The notes beneath the pieces are model-generated. The model worked only from the letters and a program-made list of their open reading frames with translations, searched no databases and was not told the origin of the DNA. Position numbers and translations under genes: made by a program. Below, piece after piece: positions 44,601-53,926 of a stretch of DNA of 64,000 nt (its first letter is position 1; each line of letters begins with the position of its first letter). Source of the stretch: Pedobacter punctiformis. Its GTDB lineage: Bacteria > Bacteroidota > Bacteroidia > Sphingobacteriales > Sphingobacteriaceae. Location of the stretch: contig NZ_JAPWGM010000006.1 of NCBI RefSeq assembly GCF_027213715.1, positions 1 to 64,000 on the forward strand. Direction: 5' to 3'.

Positions 44601-46109
44601 TACCGGCAATTTTGGATTTAAATTAACGCCGCCATCAAAAACAAGCTTAACATTTTTATCATTTATGCTCAGCTTACCATCAAAATACTTTTTATTAAAT
44701 GTGCCGTCAATCTTAACATTCCGGTAACGGTAATTATTAAAATCTATATAATCTACATCACCATTAATTTTTTCCGAAAGGCTTTTAAGTTCAGTTCCGC
44801 GGCCTTTAACATATAACGAAGAACTTATTCTGCCTAAACTCTTCTCATCAAGCAAATTACCAATGTTAAAATCGAATGTTTTTATGTTTCCTGTATAAGA
44901 AGGAACATCATTTTTATCGATTTTCATGTTCACATCAGAAATAAACTTACCCAATTTGGTTTTAAATTCTCCGTAGGCAATAAAATCATTTTGAAAACCG
45001 GTGAAACTACCGTTAAAGTTTATATTTCCGAATTTATTTACAATAGAAGGAATGATTTTAGATTTCTTTCCAGTAATGCCACCAATTACTTCTTCAAGAT
45101 CAGCTTTATTGGTGCCGGCCATTTCAATTTTAAGATCCATAAAGGTTTCTTCCCATTTTGGAAGGCCCTTTATAATAAAATCGCCTTTGATGTAGGTAGC
45201 CTTGCCCGATTTTATGGAGAGTTTTTTAGCTTTCAGGTTATTCACCAAGCCTGTAATCTGACCATCAACATCTACATCGAGCTTCATTTTACCCATTTCA
45301 GGCGCAAAAAATGAAATATCTTTAGAGGTGATGTGACTTTCTTTAAATATGGCTTTCATCCTAACATTATCAACATAGTGGTTAAAGTCTTTAAAACTTT
45401 TAAACTGCATTTGATAATAATCTGTTAATCTGCTTTGATTGGTTTCAAGCAATAAATTTTTCAGCTCAATAGCATTCGTGTCAACCGTTGTTTCTGCCGT
45501 AAGATTTTTTAAGAAAAAGCCACTTTTTTCTCTGAAAGTTAAACCCTTAATATTTGTTTTCAGTAAGTGATCTTTGGTGTCAAGGCCCTCAAAAATCCCA
45601 CTTAAACTATTTAAACTTACATCGTCAAAATTTACACTCTGTTTTAAAATAGTATCTTTAGCTGCGTAATTTTTATACTTAAAGCTAATTTTATTTAAAA
45701 TAATCCTTCTGAAATCTATTTTATAAGGTTCCGGTTTCTTTTTCTTTACAGTAGGTTTACCAGAATCGAAGTAGTTAATAATGAAATCAAGATTAGATGT
45801 CTTATCTTTATAATCCTTTAGGAAAAAGCTGCCGTTATTAATTTGGACAGTGTTTACATCAATTATTCTTTTCTTTATGGAAAGCTGATTAATGTCTACA
45901 AGAAAAGCAGGCGTACTTAATAAAGTGTCTTTTTGCTGGTCCAGAACCAGTAAGTCTTCAAGTACAATAGATTTAAAAGGTTTAATGTATAAACTCTTTA
46001 TAGAGATTGTAGTGTTAAGTTCTTTAGATAAATAGGCTGCAGCTTTTTGGGCAACATAAGTTTGAACAGGCTTAAACTGTAAAGAAAAAATAACAAGCGC
46101 CAGCAGCAA
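41679..46109 (-). CDS. tamB: TamB-like translocation and assembly module protein
   Basis: A 1476-aa protein with a hydrophobic N-terminus, AsmA-like beginning (VQTYVAQKAAAYLSKELNTT) and a long beta-helical body of repeated short strands, ending in the TamB (DUF490) domain (SGKGNAELNLNINSFGDFEM, GGTIRWTGNPTAAQINLKAV). It spans the periplasm and helps deliver proteins or phospholipids to the outer membrane. The TTG at 46107-46109 would cut the membrane helix in half. The same frame stays open to 46170 and encodes IIKKLFKILLWVIASIILLL, so the true start is probably an ATT near 46155-46160. Confidence 0.9.
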   Translation of the reverse strand: MLLALVIFSLQFKPVQTYVAQKAAAYLSKELNTTISIKSLYIKPFKSIVLEDLLVLDQQKDTLLSTPAFLVDINQLSIKKRIIDVNTVQINNGSFFLKDYKDKTSNLDFIINYFDSGKPTVKKKKPEPYKIDFRRIILNKISFKYKNYAAKDTILKQSVNFDDVSLNSLSGIFEGLDTKDHLLKTNIKGLTFREKSGFFLKNLTAETTVDTNAIELKNLLLETNQSRLTDYYQMQFKSFKDFNHYVDNVRMKAIFKESHITSKDISFFAPEMGKMKLDVDVDGQITGLVNNLKAKKLSIKSGKATYIKGDFIIKGLPKWEETFMDLKIEMAGTNKADLEEVIGGITGKKSKIIPSIVNKFGNINFNGSFTGFQNDFIAYGEFKTKLGKFISDVNMKIDKNDVPSYTGNIKTFDFNIGNLLDEKSLGRISSSLYVKGRGTELKSLSEKINGDVDYIDFNNYRYRNVKIDGTFNKKYFDGKLSINDKNVKLVFDGGVNLNPKLPVFNFNATITKAKLKALKLLSDSLMVDAKFSTNFSGTNLNNIAGSLLIQEIRLENPKGIYHVDSVQLLANGTGVNRNLTIKSDILDASITGEYDLNSIGSYYKAIAKTYVPSLKADIIKYKNQIFKFNLQIKKFEPLAQIISPGLKLEEGAIFIGNFDSRNNTATLNGFIKQLDYRGVVVNNIILDENTTPQQLQLNITSDRVRLNDSLYIKDVNISNTLRNDSLAFNVKMSNADEDNQLDLNGLVEFTKNQDTTARLSILPSILKVNNEEWRIQEKVRIVLNNGKTEISNFDLTNNNQQITINGLISEDTKDLLQVGFKDFNLRTLNPFTKGFGVKLSGNVNGKTDLYGVLKGLKANDDVKIDSLNFNDIYIGTLTDTSSFNSGSNKINVFTKIMADDTETFKLTGDVDLKEKQIDLAVKMNDSKLTILEPFVKQLVSNLKGNISSDLKIKGPLSKPEINGTLALDKGQLMVNYLKTTYVITDKVEVKNSVVNLDNFKLNDLEGNEAIANGTVDLNNLDNPTLKVVVDAKNFLSLNTTARDNSVYYGKAYGTGVFKFTGPTNKMKIDIKAKTEKGTIFNLPLNSSETVSDNDFINFISRDSTKVVKKATSFDGLTLTFKLTIDPNTTANIFTTLGNLSGKGNAELNLNINSFGDFEMSGDYIIETGSFDFTAQEVINKKFEIRQGGTIRWTGNPTAAQINLKAVYALRANLNELFKAANRDASSNANQRVNTEVEMGLTGLLLKPDIKLDINFPSQPAIKEELQTYLSDQNNLNLQAFSLIIRRSFAPGNGGESIGNQLGSTVQSTATELVFNQFNNVLSSLNLNFVDLNVKSLSEANASFKFFNDRLIINAGIVDRNSLNDFSIIDFSKNNVGSEVEALFLIKKDGSLVGKLANKPPTQQSIFLNSGISATANVTSLGLVYTQQFDTFKEFLQKLSGAYRKNLKRKQSQQQPKVNKSISKEVIINQSKNNPRR

Positions 46110-46183
46110 AATTATTGATGCGATTACCCAAAGGAGTATTTTAAATAGTTTTTTAATAATTTTGCAGCTTAAATATAAATAAT

Positions 46184-47185
46184 TTGTCAGTCATACTTGC
46201 TATCGAGTCCTCTTGCGACGATACTTCAGTTGCTATATGTAACAACGGCAAAATTACTGCCAATGTTATTGCAAACCAAACAATTCATCAAAATTATGGT
46301 GGCGTAATCCCCGAATTAGCATCAAGGGTACATCAGCAAAATATTGTACCTGCAGTACAACAAGCATTAATTGATGCTAAAGTTACAAAACAGGACATAA
46401 ATGCCGTCGCTTTTACGCGTGGTCCTGGTTTGTTAGGTTCGCTTTTAGTAGGTGTTTCTTTTGCGAAATCTTTTGCATTAGCCTTAAATATACCTTTAAT
46501 TTCTGTAAACCATATGCATGCGCACATATTGGCGCATTTTATTGATGACCCTAAACCTAATTTTCCTTTTTTATGTTTAACGGTTTCTGGTGGTCATACG
46601 CAGATTGTTTTGGTTAAAGATTATTTTGACATGGAAATTGTTGGCGAAACTTTAGATGATGCAGCAGGAGAAGCTTTTGATAAAACCGCTAAAATTTTGC
46701 AACTCCCATATCCCGGCGGACCACTTATTGATAAACATGCACAAAAGGGTAATCCTTTAGCTTATAAATTTGCAGAACCTCAAATTGCAGATTTAAACTT
46801 TAGCTTTAGTGGTTTTAAAACCTCTATTCTTTACTTTATAAGAAAGCAGGAAAAAGAGAATCCAAACTTTATTGCCGAAAATTTAAATGATATTTGCGCT
46901 TCAGTTCAGCATAGTATTATTCAGATTTTGATGAAAAAGCTAAAGAAGGCTGCTGTTGAGTATAACATTAAAGAAATTGCTATTGCTGGCGGAGTATCGG
47001 CAAATTCGGGTTTGCGTAATACCTTGCAAAATATGGCTGTTGAGTTGGATTGGAAAGTTTACATTCCGGCTTTTCAATATTGCACAGATAATGCAGGGAT
47101 GATTGCAATAGCCGGGTACCAGAAGTTTTTAAAACAGGACTTTGTAGGGCAGGAGGTATCACCTATGGCGAGAATGGAATTTTAA
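46184..47185 (+). CDS. tsaD: TsaD, tRNA threonylcarbamoyladenosine transferase subunit
   Basis: A 333-aa protein of the Kae1/TsaD family. It starts at TTG 46184 (SVILAIESSCDDTSVAI), has the metal-binding NHMHAH, the CLTVSGGHTQ block, and GGVSANSGLR. Together with TsaB, TsaC and TsaE it makes t6A37 on tRNAs that read ANN codons. Divergent from tamB with very little sequence between them. Confidence 0.95.
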   Translation: MSVILAIESSCDDTSVAICNNGKITANVIANQTIHQNYGGVIPELASRVHQQNIVPAVQQALIDAKVTKQDINAVAFTRGPGLLGSLLVGVSFAKSFALALNIPLISVNHMHAHILAHFIDDPKPNFPFLCLTVSGGHTQIVLVKDYFDMEIVGETLDDAAGEAFDKTAKILQLPYPGGPLIDKHAQKGNPLAYKFAEPQIADLNFSFSGFKTSILYFIRKQEKENPNFIAENLNDICASVQHSIIQILMKKLKKAAVEYNIKEIAIAGGVSANSGLRNTLQNMAVELDWKVYIPAFQYCTDNAGMIAIAGYQKFLKQDFVGQEVSPMARMEF

Positions 47186-47223
47186 CTGAACAATTGTAAA
47201 TAGAATATAGATTTTTAAATGAT

Positions 47224-47430
47224 ATGACTGGAGCATCGCTAATATTTTGGATCGTTTGTGCAATTCCTTTAATGGGCACATTGTACTGGATGGTTAGAAA
47301 AGATAAAAATAAATTGAGTGGAAGTTGGGGGGTAATTATTTTAGGTGCTTTGCTAATTGCAGCAATCCTGGTTATCGTTTATGTAACGAAAGATTTTAAT
47401 GCCATTTTTAGTCAGGACGCATCAAAATAG
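47224..47430 (+). CDS. Small two-helix membrane protein
   Basis: A 68-aa protein with two hydrophobic segments (about 4-23 and 37-55) separated by a basic loop (VRKDKNKLSGSW). I do not recognise a family. It follows tsaD by 38 bases and is closed by a strong terminator, so it is probably co-transcribed with tsaD. Confidence 0.7.
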   Translation: MTGASLIFWIVCAIPLMGTLYWMVRKDKNKLSGSWGVIILGALLIAAILVIVYVTKDFNAIFSQDASK

Positions 47431-47448
47431 ATTTGTTTGCTGATCATA

Positions 47449-47488
47449 AAAAAAGCCCTGCTTAAATTTTTTAAGCAGGGCTTTTTAT
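47449..47488. terminator. Bidirectional terminator between tsaD unit and recA
   Basis: AAAAAGCCCTGCTTAAA and TTTAAGCAGGGCTTTTT form a stem of about 17 bp around 47449-47487 with a small loop. It lies between convergent genes and can serve both. Confidence 0.9.
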
Positions 47489-47505
47489 TAAAATATTAGC
47501 TAAGC

Positions 47506-48519
47506 TTATTTCTCTGCTAATTTATCTCCGGTTACTTCTGCTTTAATTTTAACTTCTAATTCCTCAGCCAATTCGGGGTTGTCTGACAATAATTGTTTAA
47601 CGGCATCTCTTCCCTGACCTAATTTTGTATCCCCATAAGAATACCATGATCCTGCTTTTTTAATGATGCCAAAATCAACACCTAAATCTACAATTTCTCC
47701 GTTTTTAGAAATTCCTTCTCCAAACATTACATCAAATTCAGCAATGCGGAAAGGTGGAGCAACTTTGTTTTTAACGATTTTAACTTTTACACGGTTACCT
47801 GAAACTTCGTCTGAATCTTTAATTTGCGAAATACGACGGATATCTAAACGTACAGAAGCATAAAACTTTAACGCATTACCACCTGTAGTCGTTTCCGGGT
47901 TACCAAACATTACACCAATTTTATCACGCAACTGGTTAATAAAAATACAGCAACATCCGGTTTTAGAAATCGTTCCGGTTAATTTACGCAATGCCTGACT
48001 CATTAAGCGGGCATGTAAGCCCATTTTACTGTCACCCATTTCACCTTCAATCTCACTTTTAGGAACCAAAGCAGCAACAGAGTCAATAACAATTACATCA
48101 ATAGCACCAGAGCGGATTAAGTTATCCGCAATTTCTAAAGCTTGTTCACCATTATCTGGTTGAGAGATTAACAGGTTATCGGTATCAACGCCAAGTTTTT
48201 TAGCATAGAACTGATCAAAGGCATGCTCTGCATCTATAAAAGCTGCGATACCCCCTTTTTTCTGTGCTTCGGCAATAATATGGGTAGCCAAAGTTGTTTT
48301 ACCCGAAGATTCCGGACCATAAATTTCAATAACCCGTCCTTTTGGAATGCCACCAATGCCTAAGGCAATATCTAAACTGATAGATCCTGTAGAAATAAAA
48401 TCTATGGGTTCAATTGCGGTATCGCCCAGCTTCATGATGGTACCTTTACCGTATGATTTTTCTAATTTATCTAAGGTTAGTTGTAGGGCTTTTAATTTAT
48501 CTGGATTTGCGCTGCTCAT
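47506..48519 (-). CDS. recA: RecA recombinase
   Basis: A 337-aa protein of normal length. Walker A is GPESSGKTT, Walker [14 protein letters not shown], and the loop regions [10 protein letters not shown] and [29 protein letters not shown] are the hallmark of RecA. It carries out homologous recombination and LexA-type SOS activation. No SOS box is obvious in the 134 bases upstream. Confidence 0.97.
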   Translation of the reverse strand: MSSANPDKLKALQLTLDKLEKSYGKGTIMKLGDTAIEPIDFISTGSISLDIALGIGGIPKGRVIEIYGPESSGKTTLATHIIAEAQKKGGIAAFIDAEHAFDQFYAKKLGVDTDNLLISQPDNGEQALEIADNLIRSGAIDVIVIDSVAALVPKSEIEGEMGDSKMGLHARLMSQALRKLTGTISKTGCCCIFINQLRDKIGVMFGNPETTTGGNALKFYASVRLDIRRISQIKDSDEVSGNRVKVKIVKNKVAPPFRIAEFDVMFGEGISKNGEIVDLGVDFGIIKKAGSWYSYGDTKLGQGRDAVKQLLSDNPELAEELEVKIKAEVTGDKLAEK

Positions 48520-48654
48520 GTTTTATCTGTCTGATTACGTGTAATACTATTATTTAATCGGCAATAAGCCTTATCATTTTAAATTTAAATACTAAAATAT
48601 TTAGCTAAGTTAATTGTTTTTTAGCTAATGTCAATAGTAAGTGTAAAATATTTT

Positions 48655-49320
48655 TTAAGCTTTTAATTTGTCTCTTTCATTTTGTGCGGTTAACCTTTCA
48701 AAATACCTGCACATATAGGTAATTTCGCATACCTCACATTTTGGTTTCCTGGCCAGGCACACATAGCGGCCATGTAAAATTAGCCAGTGGTGGGCAATAT
48801 GAATATCCTGTTCCGGTAAATTTTTAACCAAATCTTTTTCAACTGCCAGAGGAGTTTTACCATTTGTTAAACCTAAGCGATTGGCTACCCTGAATACATG
48901 CGTATCTACAGCCATTGCAGGCGCATTGTAAATTACAGAGGCAATTACATTAGCTGTTTTTCTGCCCACACCCGGCATTTTTTGTAAATCATCTACATCA
49001 GCAGGAACCACATTGTTGAACTCATTTAGAAGGATGTTGGCCATACCCACTAAATGTTTTGCTTTATTATTTGGATAGCTAATGCTTTTAATATAATCAA
49101 ATACAATATCTGGCGTAACCTCCGCCATTGCTTTGGCATTTGGAAAGCGTTGAAATAAGGCAGGTGTAACCATATTTACGCGTTTATCGGTGCATTGGGC
49201 AGATAAAATAACGGCAACCAAAAGCTGATAAGGATTGTTGTAATGCAATTCTGTTTCTGCATCAGGTTGTTTGACAGAAAAATGGTCTACAAAAAGTTTG
49301 TAGCGTTCTTTTTTAAGCAT
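48655..49320 (-). CDS. nth: Endonuclease III (DNA glycosylase/AP lyase)
   Basis: A 221-aa protein of normal length. The helix-hairpin-helix LQKMPGVGRKTANVIASV holds the catalytic lysine, VDTHVFRVANRLGL the catalytic aspartate, and CLARKPKCEVCEITYMC gives the C-x6-C-x2-C-x5-C iron-sulfur loop. It removes oxidised pyrimidines in base excision repair. It is separated from recA by 135 bases and probably has its own promoter. Confidence 0.96.
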   Translation of the reverse strand: MLKKERYKLFVDHFSVKQPDAETELHYNNPYQLLVAVILSAQCTDKRVNMVTPALFQRFPNAKAMAEVTPDIVFDYIKSISYPNNKAKHLVGMANILLNEFNNVVPADVDDLQKMPGVGRKTANVIASVIYNAPAMAVDTHVFRVANRLGLTNGKTPLAVEKDLVKNLPEQDIHIAHHWLILHGRYVCLARKPKCEVCEITYMCRYFERLTAQNERDKLKA

Positions 49321-49358
49321 ATTGCAAATATAAGTAATAGATTGTTTCCGAATTTTAA

Positions 49359-50318
49359 TTAGCCATTGTTTATTTCTCTAATCAGGTTGTCGCATTCTGC
49401 GAAAGCATTATAGAGGTATTTATTCCGGTGTTTTTCGCCCTGGCCACTAAACGAAACCGATTTCATAATTAATCCCTGCATCCAGTGTTTGGTTTGTTTG
49501 CAATAGGCCTGGTCTTCCGTTCTTAAATAATTAAAAGTATTAAATCTATTGTAGCAGGCCATGCGGTCTTTAAAATCAACTAAGTAAGAGATGCTTCCCA
49601 AAACATCGCAATTGTACCAGTTGAAAGTATGGTTAGGGTCGATGGTTTTTTTACTGCTAATGGCATACATATTCATGTCGGTAAGGCAATATCTTACCTG
49701 CTCTACAATTTTTATAGCCAGTTCGGTATCGGTAAGATGCCCGGCTTCAAATGCATACCTGATCTGTTCCAGTGTGCCTGTTACGGTATCTTTAGACCAT
49801 ATTTCGGTACTAGGTATTTCTAAATAAGTGGCATGCAGCTCTTGCGAAATTTTAATAATTTCATCAGACAGGAATGAAGAATTAAACGGCATTTCCAGGT
49901 TATTGGCACTGTTTGACCAAAAGAACAGTTTAAAACTGGTGAGTTCGGGATATTTGAAAAAATGAAATATGGGTATATCGTCTGTGGTAATGGTGATGTG
50001 TTTTTTGTTGCTGTTTTTGATGGCTTTGATATTATCCAGTAAGTTTCGGAGGTAACCAATCATGTCTAAATCTTCATTTACACTTAAATAGCTAAAGGTA
50101 ACCGATAACGATTGTTTCGGGCTATATAAAAATGGAACATCGAAACAATCAGATAATTTGATGATTTGCTGGAAAGTGAGATTGCTGTCGCCCCTGATTT
50201 TCTTATAGGCCTCATTGGTGCTTATTCCTAATTCTTCGGCTACACTTAATGCCAGGTTTTGGTAATCGGGTAAAGCTGACTTAATGGCCTGAAAAAATAA
50301 TGCTTGTTGATTATCCAT
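49359..50318 (-). CDS. HTH regulator-like protein, divergent from desaturase operon
   Basis: A 319-aa protein with an N-terminal helix-turn-helix resembling XRE/BetR (about 20-62: LALSVAEELGISTNEAYKKI, LTFQQIIKLSDCFDV). The remaining ~250 residues are a helical domain without a recognised family (LRNLLDNIKAIK, ATYLEIPSTEIW, CYNRFNTFNYLRT). Proteins of this build occur in Bacteroidota as likely transcription regulators. It is divergent from the lipoprotein-desaturase operon with 207 bases between, so it may control it. Confidence 0.72.
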   Translation of the reverse strand: MDNQQALFFQAIKSALPDYQNLALSVAEELGISTNEAYKKIRGDSNLTFQQIIKLSDCFDVPFLYSPKQSLSVTFSYLSVNEDLDMIGYLRNLLDNIKAIKNSNKKHITITTDDIPIFHFFKYPELTSFKLFFWSNSANNLEMPFNSSFLSDEIIKISQELHATYLEIPSTEIWSKDTVTGTLEQIRYAFEAGHLTDTELAIKIVEQVRYCLTDMNMYAISSKKTIDPNHTFNWYNCDVLGSISYLVDFKDRMACYNRFNTFNYLRTEDQAYCKQTKHWMQGLIMKSVSFSGQGEKHRNKYLYNAFAECDNLIREINNG

Positions 50319-50525
50319 AAAGATTAATTTATAAGTGAAGTATCGTTAATTTTAATAATCAAAAGGATTGTTTTGAGGCTTTAATTTAATAATTATAATT
50401 TGTATTAACCTTATTAGATGAAATATTTCTTTTAAGGATGTATTTTATATATGATATAATCTTTAAGATTAATTCAGGAGAGTTGAGTGTTTTAGATTTG
50501 ACCAACGAATTTAAAACTCAATCAA

Positions 50526-51161
50526 ATGAATACTTCAAACTCAATTAAGCCCCGTGCCAATGGTGTAAGGCCAAATCAAAAAACGATCAGCTTTAAACTT
50601 GCCATTTTTATTCTTGGTCTGTTTCTTTCTGGTTGCGCTTCTTTTTCTGATCGGACCATCAATCAGTATAAAGTTAAGTTATCCGAAGAGAATGTATCCA
50701 GGCTTTCCGGAACTTACCGGTTATTTCCAGATTTAATCTACACAAAAAGAGGGGATGCCGAAATACTTGGTTACCAACGTAAAACTGAACAGTTTCACCG
50801 GCACATCAGTAAAAATAAAATCGATTTTAGCCCTTCAGACAATCTCTCTGTAGATGTTAAGGTTTTAGAAAATAATCAGATCAGTTTTCTTTTTAAAAAA
50901 GATAATTTTCTTCTGGATAGCGTAACGTTATCAGCCAAACTACAATCAAGAGGATTGCTGTTATTGGGCAATAAGTATGTGAAATTTCATGGTGTTCCCT
51001 ATATCCTGGGCGGTTCGGAAAGTGCAAAAACCAGAATTGGTTTAGCAAGTGATGGGGGGCTTATCCTTAATCATGCACATGATAGGTCAGGTGCACTTTT
51101 GTTGTTTATTGCTGCAGGCAGATCTTCTGATTATGCATATCACTTTAAAAGGATTAAGTAA
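50526..51161 (+). CDS. Lipoprotein of the desaturase operon
   Basis: A 211-aa protein. An unusually long polar start (about 1-23) precedes the hydrophobic FKLAIFILGLFLSGC with a clear lipobox (Cys37). The mature part is mostly beta (FRLFPDLIYTKRGD-like start, LSVDVKVLENNQISFLFKKD, LLLLGNKYVKFHGVPYILGG). No family recognised. It starts a four-gene unit, ending 15 bases before the first desaturase gene. ATG 50526 is in frame; a later start would be needed if the polar stretch is not translated. Confidence 0.75.
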   Translation: MNTSNSIKPRANGVRPNQKTISFKLAIFILGLFLSGCASFSDRTINQYKVKLSEENVSRLSGTYRLFPDLIYTKRGDAEILGYQRKTEQFHRHISKNKIDFSPSDNLSVDVKVLENNQISFLFKKDNFLLDSVTLSAKLQSRGLLLLGNKYVKFHGVPYILGGSESAKTRIGLASDGGLILNHAHDRSGALLLFIAAGRSSDYAYHFKRIK

Positions 51162-51176
51162 ACTAAAAATATAGAC

Positions 51177-52274
51177 ATGAAAAAATTAAGATTTATAAAA
51201 GATGAAGGCTCGGATTTTTATAAGGAGTTAAATGAACAGGTGGAGTTATATTTCACAATAAATGAGTTGAAGAAAACCGGAAACTATACGATGTATTTCA
51301 AGATTTTTTTCTATTTCGGGCTTGATATTTTGTTCTACACCTTAATGATTAATAGCAACTCGGTTGCCCCATTCTTTGCATACTACCTTTTGATGGGTTT
51401 GTCTGTTTTACTTACTGCTTTTAATATTTCTCATGATGCCGCTCATGGTGTTGCCGTTAAAAGCAAATTCTGGAACCGGATTTTGTTTTCATTGAGTTTT
51501 AACCTGCAGGGGAATAATGCATATGTTTGGGGTAAAAATCATAACGAATCGCACCACCTGTATACCAATATTGAAGGGAGCGATATTGATGTGCTGAATA
51601 ATCCACTTTTTAGAATGACGGAGAGTCAGGCATTAAAGTGGTATCATCAATATCAATTTATCTATGCGCCCTTTCTTTACCTGTTTTACTCCATTAACTG
51701 GTTCTTTTTTAGAGAGGCATTGATGCTTTTCAGGTTTTCGAGCAGAACAATTGAGATCAGCATACCACGAAAGGAAATGATCAAATTGGTGTTTTATAAA
51801 CTCCTTTATATAGGATATATGATCATTTTACCGGTTTTTTTATTGCCATTTGGTTTGCCAACGGTATTAGTGGCTTTTTTTCTTAATCATTTTATCATCT
51901 CCATTTTATTTGTTTCGGTACTTGGTGTTGCGCACCTTTCTGACTTTGTTGCACATCCAACGCCCGATGAAAACAATAAACTGAATATGAGCTGGCCCAA
52001 GCTGCAAATGCTCACTTCTATAGACTACAATGCCGAAAGTAAATTTTTGAACTGGACATTGGGTGGCTTTAACGCCCACGCAGTGCATCATTTACTGCCG
52101 AATATTTGCCATGTGCATTACCTTAAAATTATTCCAATTTTTAAACATTTGGCTAAAAAGCATAAACTCATTTATATGGAAATGTCCTATCTGGAATCTT
52201 TGGCTTCGCATTTCAGGTTTCTCAAAATGATGGGAAACAGTAAACAAATTAAAGTTAGAAATTATGAAAGATAA
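51177..52274 (+). CDS. Membrane fatty-acid desaturase, first copy
   Basis: A 365-aa protein with the three histidine boxes of membrane desaturases: HDAAHG (about 86-91), HNESHH (about 122-127) and HAVHH (about 302-306). Four to six transmembrane helices surround them. It resembles acyl-lipid/linoleoyl-type desaturases that use a di-iron centre and an external electron donor; no cytochrome b5 domain is fused. Its last 11 bases overlap the next desaturase gene, so both are made together. Confidence 0.9.
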   Translation: MKKLRFIKDEGSDFYKELNEQVELYFTINELKKTGNYTMYFKIFFYFGLDILFYTLMINSNSVAPFFAYYLLMGLSVLLTAFNISHDAAHGVAVKSKFWNRILFSLSFNLQGNNAYVWGKNHNESHHLYTNIEGSDIDVLNNPLFRMTESQALKWYHQYQFIYAPFLYLFYSINWFFFREALMLFRFSSRTIEISIPRKEMIKLVFYKLLYIGYMIILPVFLLPFGLPTVLVAFFLNHFIISILFVSVLGVAHLSDFVAHPTPDENNKLNMSWPKLQMLTSIDYNAESKFLNWTLGGFNAHAVHHLLPNICHVHYLKIIPIFKHLAKKHKLIYMEMSYLESLASHFRFLKMMGNSKQIKVRNYER

Positions 52275-53340
52275 GCACATTCATGTTCCGGCAGACAGCC
52301 AACTGCTTAAGGAAATTTACAGACGGGTGGCAAGTGGAATTGTTATAGAAAAGCCGGCTTTTACCCGAATGATTACCCTTAAATTTGTGTTCTATTTTTC
52401 GCTTAGCATTTTTGCTTACACGGGTTTGTTTCAAATCAACAATCCGATGCTGTTTGTGCTATGCTTTATTGCCTACGGACTTATTTCGTTACTATTTGCA
52501 TTTAACTTTTCGCACGATTTTTCTCACAACACCATTTTCAAGCGTAAAAAATTAAACCATATCGCTTTCGTAATCATTTATACTATTGTAGGGGCACATG
52601 CCGAGGCCTGGAAACTTCGTCACATTAATTCTCATCATTATGCGCCTAATGTGGAAGATTATGATTCAGATCTTAAAATATCAAAACTAATCCGGGTAAT
52701 CCCCGATAGTAAATGTTATTGGTTTCACCGCTATCAACACTTTTATGCCCCGCTTGCCTATACTACATATTCATTGTTTTGGATATTTATTAAGGATTTT
52801 GTAATTCTTTTCTCTAAAGATGAATACCGTCAAAAAAAGGGTTTTAAGTATCACTTATCGTTTTGGGTTCAAAAAATTGCTTATGTAAGCTTAGTGGTGA
52901 TTTTGCCCTTACTGCTTGCACAACAAACATGGACAATTGTTTTAACCGGTTTTTTGATGATGCATTTAATTCAGTCCCTATTTCTGCTGTTTACTTTTTT
53001 TATGACCCACCACGTAGAGCAAACAGAATACCCAAAAACGGATAACGAAGGTTACATTAAAACTTCCTGGTTAATGAACCAAATTAAAAGTTCCAATGAT
53101 ATGCATCCTTTTAGTAAGCTTGCAAATTTTATTTTAGGAGGCTTTAATAATCACATTGCACATCACTTATTTCCACATTACCATCATATTTTTTACCCTC
53201 AAATCAGTAAGATATTGTATAAGGTATTGCTGGAAAATAACATTAAGCCTAATGTTACAACCTACTTTGGTGGTGTCGTTTCGCACCTGAAACTTCTGAA
53301 GAAAATGGGAGAAAGTTCAAAAAACTCAACTAAAATTTAG
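52264..53340 (+). CDS. Membrane fatty-acid desaturase, second copy
   Basis: A 358-aa paralogue of the preceding protein with the boxes HDFSHN, HINSHHY and HIAHH, the same hydrophobic layout, and a similar C-terminal HLKLLKKMGESSK (compare HFRFLKMMGNSKQ in the first copy). The tandem pair probably arose by duplication and may act at different carbon positions or as a heterodimer. Its stop is 4 bases before the outer-membrane-type gene that closes the operon. Confidence 0.9.
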   Translation: MKDKHIHVPADSQLLKEIYRRVASGIVIEKPAFTRMITLKFVFYFSLSIFAYTGLFQINNPMLFVLCFIAYGLISLLFAFNFSHDFSHNTIFKRKKLNHIAFVIIYTIVGAHAEAWKLRHINSHHYAPNVEDYDSDLKISKLIRVIPDSKCYWFHRYQHFYAPLAYTTYSLFWIFIKDFVILFSKDEYRQKKGFKYHLSFWVQKIAYVSLVVILPLLLAQQTWTIVLTGFLMMHLIQSLFLLFTFFMTHHVEQTEYPKTDNEGYIKTSWLMNQIKSSNDMHPFSKLANFILGGFNNHIAHHLFPHYHHIFYPQISKILYKVLLENNIKPNVTTYFGGVVSHLKLLKKMGESSKNSTKI

Positions 53341-53344
53341 CACA

Positions 53345-53926
53345 ATGAAATATTTAATCACCTGTTTTTTAATGCTGATCTTATCAAAAGGATTTGCACA
53401 GCAAGATACACTTCACAAAAACCATAAAATTTATTTTGCATTGGGCTTTGGTGCTGGCGTTGGAACTGAAAGAGGAACTTATAGTGACAGTTATCTGTCT
53501 GTACAGCACAAAACAAACTATATTGCAGTTAAGGCTTCAGAAATGGTAGCCATACGGCTTTTTAGTGATGAACCAACACCAAGTATATCAGATGTTTCTG
53601 TACTGGTTGGCAAAAGTTATACTTTTAACCGCTACCTGAATGTGCAGTTTGGAACCGGGATTGCCTTTACCAGGCAAATATCGCGGGGTGCATTTTTATA
53701 CAATACCTGCCATTCAATGTTTTGTATATTCGATCATGATGTTTACGAAACCGTTGACAGACGTTCAATAGGCTTGCCTTTAGAAATAAAATCTAATTTT
53801 ATGCTGGGCAGAATTGCAGCGTTTTCAGTAGGGCTAAATGCAAATTTTAATAAACTTAATACCTTTTGCGGCATTTCTGCTGGTTTTAGTTTTGGACGTT
53901 TAAGAGACCGGATTCGTAAATATTAA
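53345..53926 (+). CDS. Secreted outer-membrane-barrel-like protein of the desaturase operon
   Basis: A 193-aa protein with a signal peptide (MKYLITCFLMLILSKGFAQ, cleavage after FAQ). The mature part is rich in alternating beta strands with aromatic girdles (YFALGFGAGVGTERGTYSDS, YLNVQFGTGIAFTRQI, FCGISAGFSFGRLRDRI), as in small eight-stranded barrels. Family unknown. It overlaps the convergent MFS gene by 4 bases and belongs to the lipoprotein-desaturase unit. Confidence 0.78.
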   Translation: MKYLITCFLMLILSKGFAQQDTLHKNHKIYFALGFGAGVGTERGTYSDSYLSVQHKTNYIAVKASEMVAIRLFSDEPTPSISDVSVLVGKSYTFNRYLNVQFGTGIAFTRQISRGAFLYNTCHSMFCIFDHDVYETVDRRSIGLPLEIKSNFMLGRIAAFSVGLNANFNKLNTFCGISAGFSFGRLRDRIRKY

